From Kutzneria chonburiensis (GTDB lineage: Bacteria; Actinomycetota; Actinomycetes; Mycobacteriales; Pseudonocardiaceae): 64,000 bases of DNA. The DNA lies in NCBI RefSeq assembly GCF_028622115.1, contig NZ_CP097263.1, positions 8,308,001 through 8,372,000 on the forward strand, given 5' to 3'. A program made the position numbers and the translations under genes. This document shows positions 6,751-14,623 of the stretch, piece by piece. Within the stretch, counting starts at the first letter, position 1, and each line of letters begins with the position of its first letter. Below the pieces are notes generated by a model. It searched no databases. It had not been told where the DNA came from and saw nothing but the letters and a program-made list of their open reading frames with translations.

Positions 6751-7634
6751 TCAGAGCGCCAAGGTCGTGCCGTCTTCGACGACCTCGACGCCGGCGGCGG
6801 TGATCTCGGCGGACTCGGGGGAGGCGGGGTCGAGCAGGGGATTGGTGTTGTTGAGGTGGGTGTAGATGCGGCGCATGGAGGGGAATCGTCGCAGCTGGAC
6901 GAGGCTGCCGGTGTCGCCGAGGACGGGGAGGTGGCCCATGGCGGACTGGCCCTTGGCGTCGCCGGTCTGGATGCCCATCTCGTCGGGGGAGCAGAAGGTG
7001 CCGTCGAGGAAGAGGCAGTCGACGCCGGTCAGCAACGCCTCGAACTCCGGGGACCAGGTGGCGAGGCAAGGGGCGTAGAGGAGGGTGCCACCGGTGACGG
7101 GGTCGTGGAGGCGGTAGGCGACTACCCAAGAGCCGGGGAGCGCTGGGGCGTACTTGGGGCGTTTGATGCCGACGGGATGGGCGGTGGCGGTCAAGCCGGC
7201 CAGCTCGAAAGGCTCATCGGGAACGGTCTCGTGCCACGACCAACCGGCGTAGAGGTCGAGGACGGGACCGAGGCCGAGGGGGAACGCAAGGCGGTCATGG
7301 CGTTCAAAGGGGCGTAGAGGTGCTGCCCGCCGCCCTCACGAAGGGAGAACACGCCGAGCGAGTGGTCGAGCTCGGCGGAGGTGAGCAGGACGCCGCGGAC
7401 AGGGGTGTCGCGGCGGCCGGGACCGGGGGTGAAGGCGGGAGAAGCCAAGAGCTGCGAACGAATGTCGGGGGAAGCGTTGAGCAGCCACCAATCGGAACCG
7501 TTGCCGCTGACGGCGAGGCAGTCCTGGGTACGGGAAGGCAACGCGCCGGAGCGGCCCTGAACGCACAGAGAACAGGCGCAGTTCCACTGGGGAAAGCCGC
7601 CGCCGGCGGCGGTGCCGAGGACGACAACCCTCAC
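6751..7634 (-). pseudogene. pqqB: pqqB, PQQ biosynthesis protein, split by a one-base frameshift
   Basis: PqqB is a metallo-beta-lactamase-fold enzyme of pyrroloquinoline quinone synthesis, proposed to hydroxylate the tyrosine of the PqqA-derived intermediate. The N-terminal part (MRVVVLGTAAGGGFPQWNC..., LTSAELDHSLGVFSLREGG) is in one frame and runs into a stop near 7191. From about 7285 the homologous continuation (FPLGLGPVLDLYAGWSW, HETVPDEPFELAGL, then HPVGIKRPKY) is in the next frame and ends at 6751. Adding one base between TTGCG and TTCCCC at about 7282-7288 restores a full-length protein of about 295 residues. The ATG overlaps the pqqE stop by 4 bp. It is either a true lesion or a sequencing indel. 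Confidence 0.85.
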
Positions 7635-8707
7635 ACGGACCGCCGCATGGCGAAAGCGGGCCGTGTCTCGACGATCTCGGTGGCCAGGATGTCTTGTACG
7701 AGGCCATGATCCGGGGACAAGGTGCAGACGGGATCGGTGGCGGCGGCGTCGCCGGTGAGCTGGAACGCCTGGCAGCGGCAGCCGCCGAAGTCGATCTCCT
7801 TACGGGGACAGGAACGGCACGGTTCCCGCATCCATTCGGTGCCACGGAAGGCATTGAAGGTCTCGGAGCCGTACCAGATCTCGGAAAGCGATGAGCGGGC
7901 AACGTTCTGCACGGGCAGAGAAGTGATCACGCTGGCCGCCGGGCACGGCAGCACGTCGCCGTTGGGGGCGACGGTGAGCTGGCGCGAGCCCCAGCCGTAC
8001 ATGCACGGCTTGGGGTTGGCCTCGTGGTAGTCGGCGATGACGTACACGATCTCCATCCGCCCGGCCAGCCGCTCCTGTGCCCGTCGCACAACGGGTCCGG
8101 CGGCGGCGAGCTGCTCGCGGGTGGGCAGCAACGCGGCTCGGTTGCGCAGGGCCCAGCCGTAGTACTGGGTGTTGGCCAGCTCCAGCCGATCCGCGTCCAT
8201 CTCCTCGGCCAACGCGATGATCCCGCCGATGTGGTCGAGATTTGCCTTGTGCATCACGGCATTCACCGTGAAGGCCACACCGGCGTCTTTGATCAACCTA
8301 GCGGCGGTAAGCTTACGGTCGTAAGCTTTGACGCCGGCGATCAGGTTGGCGTTCGCGCGATCGGAGTCCTGGACGGACAGCTGCACGTGGTCGAGCCCGC
8401 GATCGACCAGGTCGGCCAGCCGCTCGGCGGTCAACCCGAGCCCGCTGGTGACGAGATTGGTGTAGCAGCCGAGACCGCTGGCGTGACCCAGCAACTCGGG
8501 AAGATCGGGGCGCGCCAACGGTTCCCCGCCGGACATGTGCATCTGGAGCACGCCGAGTTCCCGGGCCTCGTCGAAAACCCGTTGCCAGGTAAGGGTGTCC
8601 AGCTCGTCGGCCCGTGTGACGAGCTCGACCGGATTCGAACAGTAGGGGCAGTGCAGCGGACACCGGTGGGTCAGCTCGGCCAGCAACCCCAGGGGAGCCT
8701 CAGTCAA
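7631..8707 (-). CDS. pqqE: PqqE, radical SAM enzyme of PQQ biosynthesis
   Basis: This 358-residue protein forms the Glu-Tyr C-C crosslink in the PqqA peptide together with the chaperone PqqD. The radical SAM 4Fe-4S motif CX3CX2C is RCPLHCPYC at residues 15-23, the SAM-binding GGEP is present (MSGGEPLARPDL), and the C-terminal SPASM-type cysteines are visible (KPCMYGWGSRQ, VLPCPA, EPCRSCPRKEIDFGGCRCQA). The likely start is TTG at 8707, inside the last codons of pqqD (8-bp overlap), implying translational coupling. Length and all Fe-S ligands look intact, unlike the following pqqB. Confidence 0.95.
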   Translation of the reverse strand: MTEAPLGLLAELTHRCPLHCPYCSNPVELVTRADELDTLTWQRVFDEARELGVLQMHMSGGEPLARPDLPELLGHASGLGCYTNLVTSGLGLTAERLADLVDRGLDHVQLSVQDSDRANANLIAGVKAYDRKLTAARLIKDAGVAFTVNAVMHKANLDHIGGIIALAEEMDADRLELANTQYYGWALRNRAALLPTREQLAAAGPVVRRAQERLAGRMEIVYVIADYHEANPKPCMYGWGSRQLTVAPNGDVLPCPAASVITSLPVQNVARSSLSEIWYGSETFNAFRGTEWMREPCRSCPRKEIDFGGCRCQAFQLTGDAAATDPVCTLSPDHGLVQDILATEIVETRPAFAMRRSV

Positions 8708-8966
8708 CGTCCACCACCCGCCGCGCCACCAACCGGTCCACCAACTCGATCACGTCATCCGCCTGCACGCCGTCGAACTCGTCGGCCAGCGACAGTGCGA
8801 TCTCGCCGACGTTGGACGAGCCGTCACACCGCGACACCACGGCCGCGGCGGTCTCGTTCAACAGCAGCACACCCTCCGGAAACAGCACGACATCGCTGTC
8901 CCGGACCTTGTCGTACGTGCACCGCACGCCCCGCCGCACGCGGGGCACGGAGTCGATGGACGTCAT
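8700..8966 (-). CDS. pqqD: PqqD, PqqA-binding peptide chaperone
   Basis: An 88-residue protein with the PqqD/RiPP-recognition-element pattern: an N-terminal RVRRGVRCTYDKVRDSDVVLFPEGVLLLNETAAAVVSRCDG winged-helix part and a C-terminal helical part (ADDVIELVDRLVARRVVDVD). PqqD binds the leader of PqqA and presents it to PqqE. The ATG overlaps the pqqC stop by 4 bp (ATGA), and the 3' end overlaps the pqqE start, so C, D and E form one translationally coupled unit. Confidence 0.93.
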   Translation of the reverse strand: MTSIDSVPRVRRGVRCTYDKVRDSDVVLFPEGVLLLNETAAAVVSRCDGSSNVGEIALSLADEFDGVQADDVIELVDRLVARRVVDVD

Positions 8967-9637
8967 GAGTGATAGTCCACCGCGTCGAGAATCGCTTGCA
9001 GCACATCGCATTTGAACGCCAGCGCGGCCACGCAGGCCTGCTGTTGCTCCAACGTCCGGGCGTTCTCGACGACGATGTCCAAAGTGGACTTGCCTTCGCC
9101 GGCGATCACGGTCAGCCGGGACACGAAGTAGGCGAAGCCGTCCTCGCCGATCCACGGGTACTGCTCCCGCATGTCGGCCAGTCGGCGCTTCATCAGGCCG
9201 GGGGAGAACATCTCGGTCAGCCCGGAGGCGATCGACTCCACCCACGGCTTCGTACGAGCAAAGTTCACGTAGGCGTCGACCGCGAACCGCACACCCGGCA
9301 GCACGTGGCGCTCGTCCAGCACCTCGGCCCGGTCAAGGCCGACCGCCTCGGCCATCCGCAGCCAGTTCTCCGCGCCGCCCTCGCCGTCGCGGCTGCCGTC
9401 GTGATAGACGATCCGCTCCATCCAGTACCGCCTGACCTGCGGCAATGGACAGTTGGCCAGGATGGCCGCGTCCTTCTGCGGCAGGCTGCGCTGGTAGTAC
9501 CAGCGGTTGGCCGCCCACAGCTGGAGTTCCTCACGACTGAGCTCGCCGGCGTGCAGGCGCAGGTGGAACGGGTGGTCGTGCCAGTAGCGCGGGGCCAGGG
9601 CCCGCAGCTCGGCGATGAAGTCCTCGGCCGCCAGCAT
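8963..9637 (-). CDS. pqqC: PqqC, pyrroloquinoline-quinone synthase
   Basis: A 224-residue all-helical cofactorless oxidase that carries out the final ring closure and eight-electron oxidation to PQQ. Recognisable stretches are HDHPFHLRLHAGELSREEL, WAANRWYYQRSLPQKDAAILANC, and the His-rich IVYHDGSRDGEGGAENWLRMAEAVG, all typical of the PqqC active site. The ATG at 9637 has a GAGGAG ribosome-binding site 6 nt upstream. It is separated from pqqA by 94 bp containing a strong hairpin, and its stop overlaps pqqD. Confidence 0.95.
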   Translation of the reverse strand: MLAAEDFIAELRALAPRYWHDHPFHLRLHAGELSREELQLWAANRWYYQRSLPQKDAAILANCPLPQVRRYWMERIVYHDGSRDGEGGAENWLRMAEAVGLDRAEVLDERHVLPGVRFAVDAYVNFARTKPWVESIASGLTEMFSPGLMKRRLADMREQYPWIGEDGFAYFVSRLTVIAGEGKSTLDIVVENARTLEQQQACVAALAFKCDVLQAILDAVDYHS

Positions 9638-9666
9638 GATCGACTCCTCGATGGACGCGCTGCAGT

Positions 9667-9709
9667 GAACGGACCATTCCCAAACTCGGAGTTGAGGAAT
9701 GGTCCGTTC
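9667..9709. terminator. Long hairpin between pqqA and pqqC, probable attenuator or processing site
   Basis: GAACGGACCATTCC (9667-9680) pairs perfectly with 9696-9709. The 15-nt interior itself contains AACTC-G-GAGTT, so the stem can extend to about 19 bp with small bulges. It sits 22 bp past the pqqA stop and 29 bp before the pqqC start. A partial terminator here would give many short pqqA transcripts and fewer reading into pqqC-D-E-B, matching the stoichiometry needed for a precursor peptide. That role is inference. Confidence 0.65.
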
Positions 9710-9731
9710 CGAAATTCTTCTGCTTGACCGG

Positions 9732-9863
9732 TCAGACCCGCGCGGCGTACGCGGTGACCTCCAGCGGCGTGTCGTAGTCGTTGAAGTCGGGCTTGACCCA
9801 CGTGCGGCGGGCGGGCTTCGGCGCGGTCTTGGCGGCGCGCTTGACGGTCTTCTGCACGGACAT
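9732..9863 (-). CDS. pqqA: PqqA, precursor peptide of PQQ
   Basis: A 43-residue peptide beginning MSVQKTVKRAAKTA and ending DTPLEVTAYAARV. The conserved Glu-x3-Tyr pair that becomes PQQ is E35 and Y39 in LEVTAYAA. The basic, Ala/Lys-rich N-terminal leader is longer than that of the 23-residue peptides of proteobacteria. An AAGGAG ribosome-binding site lies 6 nt before the ATG. It heads the cluster in the order A-C-D-E-B. Confidence 0.93.
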   Translation of the reverse strand: MSVQKTVKRAAKTAPKPARRTWVKPDFNDYDTPLEVTAYAARV

Positions 9864-9982
9864 CGCTCACTCCTTGTACGACTGGGCAAGGCCGCGGCGG
9901 AGCTCCACAGTAAGCCCTTTCTATGCCTCCCGGCTAGATATCTTCCGACCGTCCGCACCGATACTTTCGTCGGATGACCCGG

Positions 9983-11161
9983 TCAGTTGTGCGCGGCCGG
10001 CAGCCCGCGCAACGCGTCCAGCACGGCCGGGTCCTGCAGCTGGAGCCAGTGGATGATCTCGCTGTAGGTGGCGCACACGGTGTCCGGCTTGCCGCAGGTC
10101 TCGCCCATGAACTGCTCGACCGCGCCGGAGAAGGCCCCGCCGGCCCAGTCGTTGAAGTGGTTGGCGATCACCATCGGCGCCCGGTTGCCGTTGAACACCG
10201 TCTGGTAGACCGAGCGATAGGTGTCCAGCACGATCGGCGTGAACTCCGGCGCCCGCGCGGCGTCGTCCTCCTTGGCCCCGTCCAGCAGGTACCAGAAGTT
10301 GAAGTCCATCATCACCACGTTCTTGTCCATGGCCGGCACCCGCACCTCGGGCAGCGGGAACTCCCACAGCCCGCGGTCCACCGTCGGCCAGGTGACGCCG
10401 TAGGAGACATGGCTGGTGTCATAGACGAAACCGTGCGACTTCATCGACGGGAACAGTTGGTCCCAGTTGCCCTCGAGGCACGGCGTGCGGCCGCCCTTGA
10501 TCATGTCCGGGGTGATCTTCAGGCCCTTGCCGTCCATCTCCTTCAGGAACGCGAAGAACTGGTCCAGCTCGGTGTTCCAGGCCGCGGTCGACCACGAGCC
10601 GACGCTGGGTTCGAAGCCCTGGCAGAAGTGGCCGTTGTAGTGCGTGCCGAATTCCATGCCGTCAGCCAGCGCCCGGTTCAGGTAAGCGACACGGTTGGCG
10701 ATGTCGGCGTCCGAGCCGCCGAAGCCGATCTCGCTGGCGCCCTTGGGATGCCCGGGCCCGGTGTACTCGTCGGCCTCGCGATCCGGGATCAGGTACGGCC
10801 CCGACAGCATCGCGGTGACCTTGGCTCCGGTCCGTTCGGCGATCGGCAGCAGGCTCTGCCAGTGCGGGCCGGACGCGCCGCCGTCGAAAGAGAACAGGAT
10901 GAACTGCGGCGGCTTCTCGCCCGGCTTGAGCTTGTGCATCCACGCCGGCTGCTGGCCGGTCGGCGGGGGCAGTGTCGGTGTCGCGCCGGCGGGGGTGGCC
11001 TGGCCCGCCGCAGTGATCGGGCCCGGATTGGTCGTCGTGGTCGTGCTCGCCTGTGTGCTGGTCTGTTGCCCCGATCCCTGTCCCATCACGATCACGACGA
11101 CCACGGCGAGCACCATCGCCACCGCGGTCGTCAGCCAACCCCACCTCTGCCTGAGCCCCAT
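9983..11161 (-). CDS. Membrane-anchored polysaccharide-deacetylase-like protein
   Basis: A 392-residue protein with one N-terminal membrane segment (about residues 8-27, VAMVLAVVVVIVM) followed by a Thr/Pro-rich linker and an extracellular domain. The domain starts FILFSFDGGAS, like the TFDDG motif of NodB-type carbohydrate deacetylases, and carries EFGTHYNGHFCQ, resembling the His-box metal ligands. Several motif positions differ from classical deacetylases (SFDGG instead of TFDDG), so activity is uncertain. It lies 37 bp after the sortase gene on the same strand, suggesting a cell-envelope operon with the sortase and the surface protein. Confidence 0.7.
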   Translation of the reverse strand: MGLRQRWGWLTTAVAMVLAVVVVIVMGQGSGQQTSTQASTTTTTNPGPITAAGQATPAGATPTLPPPTGQQPAWMHKLKPGEKPPQFILFSFDGGASGPHWQSLLPIAERTGAKVTAMLSGPYLIPDREADEYTGPGHPKGASEIGFGGSDADIANRVAYLNRALADGMEFGTHYNGHFCQGFEPSVGSWSTAAWNTELDQFFAFLKEMDGKGLKITPDMIKGGRTPCLEGNWDQLFPSMKSHGFVYDTSHVSYGVTWPTVDRGLWEFPLPEVRVPAMDKNVVMMDFNFWYLLDGAKEDDAARAPEFTPIVLDTYRSVYQTVFNGNRAPMVIANHFNDWAGGAFSGAVEQFMGETCGKPDTVCATYSEIIHWLQLQDPAVLDALRGLPAAHN

Positions 11162-11198
11162 GACCGGTGAGACGACGCAGCGCCGGTCTTGGTTGTCG

Positions 11199-11819
11199 TC
11201 AGGACACGGGGTGCGCGATCACCACACGGTTCTCGTCGTAACCCAGTGCGCCGCCGACCCACTGGCCACCGCAGGTGACCAGCACCAACCGGTGCGGGCC
11301 GGTCTGCCCGAACAGCTCGTCGGCGTGCTGCGGGAGATTGTCCTTGTCCACGGTCAGAACCTGGTCGACGGCGAAGGTCAGCCGCTTGCCGTTGGCATCG
11401 ACGACCGTGACGGTCTGCCCGGCCTGGGCGCCCCACAGCTCGGCGAACGGCCCGGCGACACCGGCCCAGTTGATGTGCCCGGCGATCAGCGTCGCCCCGG
11501 CCGGGCCGTCGAGGGCCGCGCCCCAGAGCGCGGCTTTGCTCACGCCGTCGGGGATCTGGAGTGTGCCGTCACCGGCGACACCGCTGCGTACGAGCGAGGC
11601 GCGGCCACCCTTGGGCAGCAACACCGTGTTCGGCGCGGGCGGTTGCGGCGTGGCAGACGTCTGAGGAGGCGGCGGTTGCGCCGTCGACGAAGGCGCGACG
11701 GCCACCGGGGCCGGGCCGGCCTGTGGATCGACGGTCTGGCTGTGCCCGACCGGCATCGGCGTACCGGGCACCGGTTGACCGGACAGCGCCGCGCCGGCCG
11801 CCACCACGATCATCGTCAA
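11199..11819 (-). CDS. Sortase of the actinobacterial class E/F type
   Basis: A transpeptidase that cleaves a sorting signal and attaches surface proteins to the cell wall. Catalytic residues are visible: His in LIAGHINWAG, Cys in RLVLVTCGG and Arg in YDENRVVIAHP near the C terminus. A Pro/Gln/Thr linker separates the catalytic domain from a short hydrophobic N-terminus. The start is unclear. TTG at 11819 (or ATG 11813) gives a truncated-looking membrane segment, while the same frame stays open back to 11936 and encodes a better signal anchor (RYRNPTAAAGTAVSGALGLTMIVVAAG). The only start-like codon there is CTG at 11913-11915, giving 238 residues. It follows the surface protein it presumably anchors. 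Confidence 0.85.
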   Translation of the reverse strand: MTMIVVAAGAALSGQPVPGTPMPVGHSQTVDPQAGPAPVAVAPSSTAQPPPPQTSATPQPPAPNTVLLPKGGRASLVRSGVAGDGTLQIPDGVSKAALWGAALDGPAGATLIAGHINWAGVAGPFAELWGAQAGQTVTVVDANGKRLTFAVDQVLTVDKDNLPQHADELFGQTGPHRLVLVTCGGQWVGGALGYDENRVVIAHPVS

Positions 11820-11889
11820 ACCGAGCGCGCCGCTGACGGCGGTGCCGGCCGCGGCGGTCGGGTTGCGGTACCGGGAGCGGCCCGCGGCA

Positions 11890-11923
11890 GGAACCCGCCG
11901 GCCGAGACCGGCCAGCGGGTTCC
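11890..11923. terminator. Hairpin between the surface-protein gene and the sortase gene
   Basis: GGAACCCGCCGGCC (11890-11903) pairs with GGCCAGCGGGTTCC (11910-11923) with one G-T wobble and a 6-nt loop. It lies 14 bp past the stop of the surface-protein gene and overlaps the region that may encode the sortase N-terminus, so it may both attenuate transcription and influence sortase translation. There is no T-run. Confidence 0.55.
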
Positions 11924-11936
11924 CGATGCGCGGTGC

Positions 11937-13340
11937 CTACCCACGCGAGCCGAGGCGACGGCGGCGCAGCAGCAGGCCGACGCCGCCGAGCGCGATCACC
12001 ACGAGGCCGCCGACGCCGGCCAGCGCGGCCGGGTCGAGCTGGGTGACCGTGGCCGCGTCGGCGACCATCGGCGAGCCGCCGGCCGGGATCTTGACCGGCA
12101 CGGTCGGCGTGTTCGGCGTGTTGGCCAGCTGTAGGGCCAGCGTCTTGCCCGGCTCGACCGAACCGCAGGCGCTCGGCGGCGACGAGGCGTTGAAGTTCTC
12201 GTCGTATCCGGTCGGCGCGGCCACCTCGACCAGACAGATGTCCTGCGGCGTCTGGATGTTGTCGATGGTCGCGGTGCCGTCCGCGCCGGTGGTGACGACC
12301 AGCGGCTTGCCGTCGGCGCCGTTGAGTGGGGTGCCGTCCTGCTTCACCGCGGCGGCTGTCTTGTCCTTGCCGGTGATCCGCAGCTGCACGCCGGCCAGGC
12401 CGGCGTTGGTCTTGCTGTCCACCTTGGTCACCTTGACGGTGCCCGGCGGGGTCTTCGCGGTGGTCTTGCCGGTCTCGGAGATCGGCGTCTCACCGCCGGT
12501 CGTGACCGTCCACTGCAGATTGGCCGAGGCATCCTCGGGCTTCTGCACGACCGGCTTGGCCGCCGGCCCGGTCACGTCGATCTTGAGCTGTGGGTTGGGG
12601 CCGGTCGGCGTGACGTCGACCACCACCTTGCCGTCGGCCGAGGTGGTCACGGTGTCCTTGTCGACCTTGCCGTCGGTGACGGTCAGCTTCACCGGCACGC
12701 CGCTGATCGCCTTGCCGTCGGCGTCCCGTGTGACCCCGATCGTCCACTTGCCGGCCGCGCCGATGATCTGCGGGTCGGTCGGCGCGGTGACGCTCGCCTT
12801 CCATGGCCCGTAGTTGGCCGTGACATCGTTCTGGATCTTGGTCACGAGCGCCTGGTCCAGCGACTTCAGGTGCAGGTCGGCGTCATAGCCGACGTCCTTG
12901 AAGCCCTTGCCGGGGCTGGTGTCGCCCTTGGCCGTGTAGCTGTGCAGGAGGTGCGCCACCACCGCGGCCTGCATGTTGTCGGTGGTGTTGCCGTAGCGCA
13001 GCAGCAGGTAGGAGATCTGCGCGACGGTGGGCGCGTCCAGCTTGTTGCCCCACTTGTCGGTCAGATCGCTGTCGTCCGGCACGTACTTGGTGTCGGCCTT
13101 GGGGGCGTTGAACTCCCAGCGGATGCAGTACACCGCCTTGCCCTGGACCTGGTACTGGCCGAGCCAGTCGTCGGCCTGGTCCTTGGGCATGCCGTCGTAC
13201 TTCTGCGGCGGCGCGGTGGTGAGGCCGGCACCCCCGTTGTCGGGCTTGGCGGCGCTCGCCGTCGCCGGGGCCAGCACGGCCAGGCCGGCCACCATCATCG
13301 TGATCCCGGTCACCCCAGCGACCAGTTTGCTCAGTCCCAT
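11937..13340 (-). CDS. Cell-wall-anchored surface protein with thioester-like and Cna/SpaA-type domains
   Basis: A 467-residue secreted protein. The signal peptide is MGLSKLVAGVTGITMMVAGLAVLAP...ASA. An N-terminal domain contains KAVYCIRWEFNAP, reminiscent of the Cys of TQXA/thioester adhesin domains. Repeated beta-sandwich segments follow (about residues 185-290 and 310-420; GLAGVQLRITGKD, TGADGTATIDNIQTPQDICLVEVAAPTGYDEN is typical of SpaA/prealbumin-like folds). It ends with a sorting signal: IPAGGSP, a hydrophobic helix (LAGVGGLVVIALGGVGLLL), then RRRRLGSRG. The adjacent sortase is the likely anchoring enzyme. The start is supported by AGGA 6 nt upstream. Role as an adhesin or surface-structure subunit is inferred. 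Confidence 0.85.
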   Translation of the reverse strand: MGLSKLVAGVTGITMMVAGLAVLAPATASAAKPDNGGAGLTTAPPQKYDGMPKDQADDWLGQYQVQGKAVYCIRWEFNAPKADTKYVPDDSDLTDKWGNKLDAPTVAQISYLLLRYGNTTDNMQAAVVAHLLHSYTAKGDTSPGKGFKDVGYDADLHLKSLDQALVTKIQNDVTANYGPWKASVTAPTDPQIIGAAGKWTIGVTRDADGKAISGVPVKLTVTDGKVDKDTVTTSADGKVVVDVTPTGPNPQLKIDVTGPAAKPVVQKPEDASANLQWTVTTGGETPISETGKTTAKTPPGTVKVTKVDSKTNAGLAGVQLRITGKDKTAAAVKQDGTPLNGADGKPLVVTTGADGTATIDNIQTPQDICLVEVAAPTGYDENFNASSPPSACGSVEPGKTLALQLANTPNTPTVPVKIPAGGSPMVADAATVTQLDPAALAGVGGLVVIALGGVGLLLRRRRLGSRG

Positions 13341-13696
13341 AACGGTCCTGCGCTCCCTCATGGGCGCCGTGCCGCTTCCCCGCGGCGCGGTGCCCTTCGT
13401 TAGGTCGGACGTCTTCGACGGCGGCAACCGGCGCTCGTTCCCCCGACGGAACGAGAAAGCCGTGGTAGGCCGCCCTGCGAGCCTGGCTGGCCCACGGGCG
13501 GCGGGCAAGCCGCCAGCGGGAGGATGTCCGAGGACACCGAGAGTGTCAATACGGTGTGAAGGAGTCGATCGCTAGGCCGATCGGATCAGTGCACGTTCGT
13601 CCACCTTGGTAAAGTGACCTTTGCCTCAAGGGGAACCGATCAACCCCGGTTACCGTTGTACGGGCTGTAGGCGCCACACGTTCCAGGAGGACCCAG
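13341..13696. other. 356-bp divergent intergenic region between the surface-protein gene and the BI-1 family gene
   Basis: No coding signal is supported. Read on the minus strand it contains a TTGACA at about 13547-13552 as a possible -35 element for the surface-protein gene, leaving a leader of roughly 180 nt. The leader has hairpins, for example TCGTTCC (13435-13441) with GGAACGA (13448-13454), and GGCGG/CCGCC near 13500. No known riboswitch consensus could be matched by eye. On the plus strand an AGGAGG ribosome-binding site precedes the GTG of the BI-1 gene. Confidence 0.4.
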
Positions 13697-14476
13697 GTGC
13701 GCACATCGAGCAACCCGGTGTTCCGTCAGCTGTCCGGCAACGGCCAGGGCGGCTACGCGGGCTTCGGGTATCAGGGGCAGCAACAGACGGGCTATGGCTA
13801 CCCGTCGGCGCCGCCCACCGCCGCCGACCGGCCGATGACCATCGACGACGTGGTCACCAAGACGGCCGCCACACTGGGCACCACCGTCGTCGTCGGCGGC
13901 CTTTCGGCCGCGTTCCTCCCGCCGGGCGTCGCCCTGCTGGGTGCGATCGTCGGCCTGGTGCTGGCCCTGATCATCAGTTTCCGCCAGTCCACCAACCCGG
14001 CGCTGATCCTGGCTTACGCCGCCGCGGAGGGTGTGTTCCTCGGCGCCATCACCAAGGTCATCGACTACCTGGTGCCGGGCGTGGCCGTGCAGGCGGTCAT
14101 CGGCACCGTGGTGGTGTTCGCCACCATGCTGGTGGTCTACCGGACCGGCGCGGTCAAGGTCACGCCGCGGCTGACCAAGTGGATCATCGGCGCGACCATG
14201 GGCGCGTTCGCGCTGATCGTGCTCAACCTGCTGATGTCGTTCTTCGGCCTCAACCTCGGCGTGCGCGGCAACGGCCCGCTGGCCATCATCGTCAGCCTGG
14301 TGTTCATCGGCATCGCCGCGTTCAACCTGCTGCTGGACTTCGACCAGGCCGACCGGGCCATCCGGGCCGGCGCGCCGGCCCGATTCGCCTGGTTCATCGC
14401 CTTCGGCCTGATGGTCACCCTGGTCTGGCTGTACGTCGAGATCCTGAACCTGCTGGCCCAGTTGCAACGCAATTAG
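13697..14476 (+). CDS. Bax inhibitor-1/YccA family membrane protein
   Basis: A 259-residue integral membrane protein. An N-terminal Gly/Gln/Tyr-rich cytoplasmic stretch (residues 10-40) is followed by seven hydrophobic segments. The family signature lies in NPALILAYAAAEGVFLGAITKVID and in LLLDFDQADRAIRAGAPARFAWFIAFGL, which carries the acidic pair typical of BI-1 proteins. GTG start with AGGAGG 6 nt upstream. Bacterial BI-1 homologues include pH-dependent calcium-leak channels; the role here is unknown. Confidence 0.88.
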   Translation: MRTSSNPVFRQLSGNGQGGYAGFGYQGQQQTGYGYPSAPPTAADRPMTIDDVVTKTAATLGTTVVVGGLSAAFLPPGVALLGAIVGLVLALIISFRQSTNPALILAYAAAEGVFLGAITKVIDYLVPGVAVQAVIGTVVVFATMLVVYRTGAVKVTPRLTKWIIGATMGAFALIVLNLLMSFFGLNLGVRGNGPLAIIVSLVFIGIAAFNLLLDFDQADRAIRAGAPARFAWFIAFGLMVTLVWLYVEILNLLAQLQRN

Positions 14477-14496
14477 TCAACACGTCTTGCCAGAAG

Positions 14497-14524
14497 GCGC
14501 CGGCATCCGTGAGGATGTCGGCGC
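14497..14524. terminator. Terminator hairpin after the BI-1 family gene
   Basis: GCGCCGGCATCC (14497-14508) pairs with GGATGTCGGCGC (14513-14524) with one G-T wobble and a GTGA tetraloop, followed by TTT. It starts 20 bp after the stop codon. Confidence 0.75.
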
Positions 14525-14623
14525 TTTCCGCTGTAACGGGTGGATTTCCGTTGCGGGTGAACCCGAACCGAACCGGGCGCGTAGTGCGGATCGGTGGAGT
14601 GGGCCCTCGTGGAGGAGATACCC

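Noticed and set aside
12813-13403. Plus-strand open frames opposite the surface-protein gene
   Set aside because: They are His/Val/Gly-rich mirror frames without ribosome-binding sites; the minus-strand protein has a signal peptide and sorting signal.
13341-13580. Cyclic-di-AMP or cyclic-di-GMP riboswitch upstream of the surface-protein gene
   Set aside because: The leader is structured, but no conserved riboswitch core could be matched by eye; a covariance-model search would decide.
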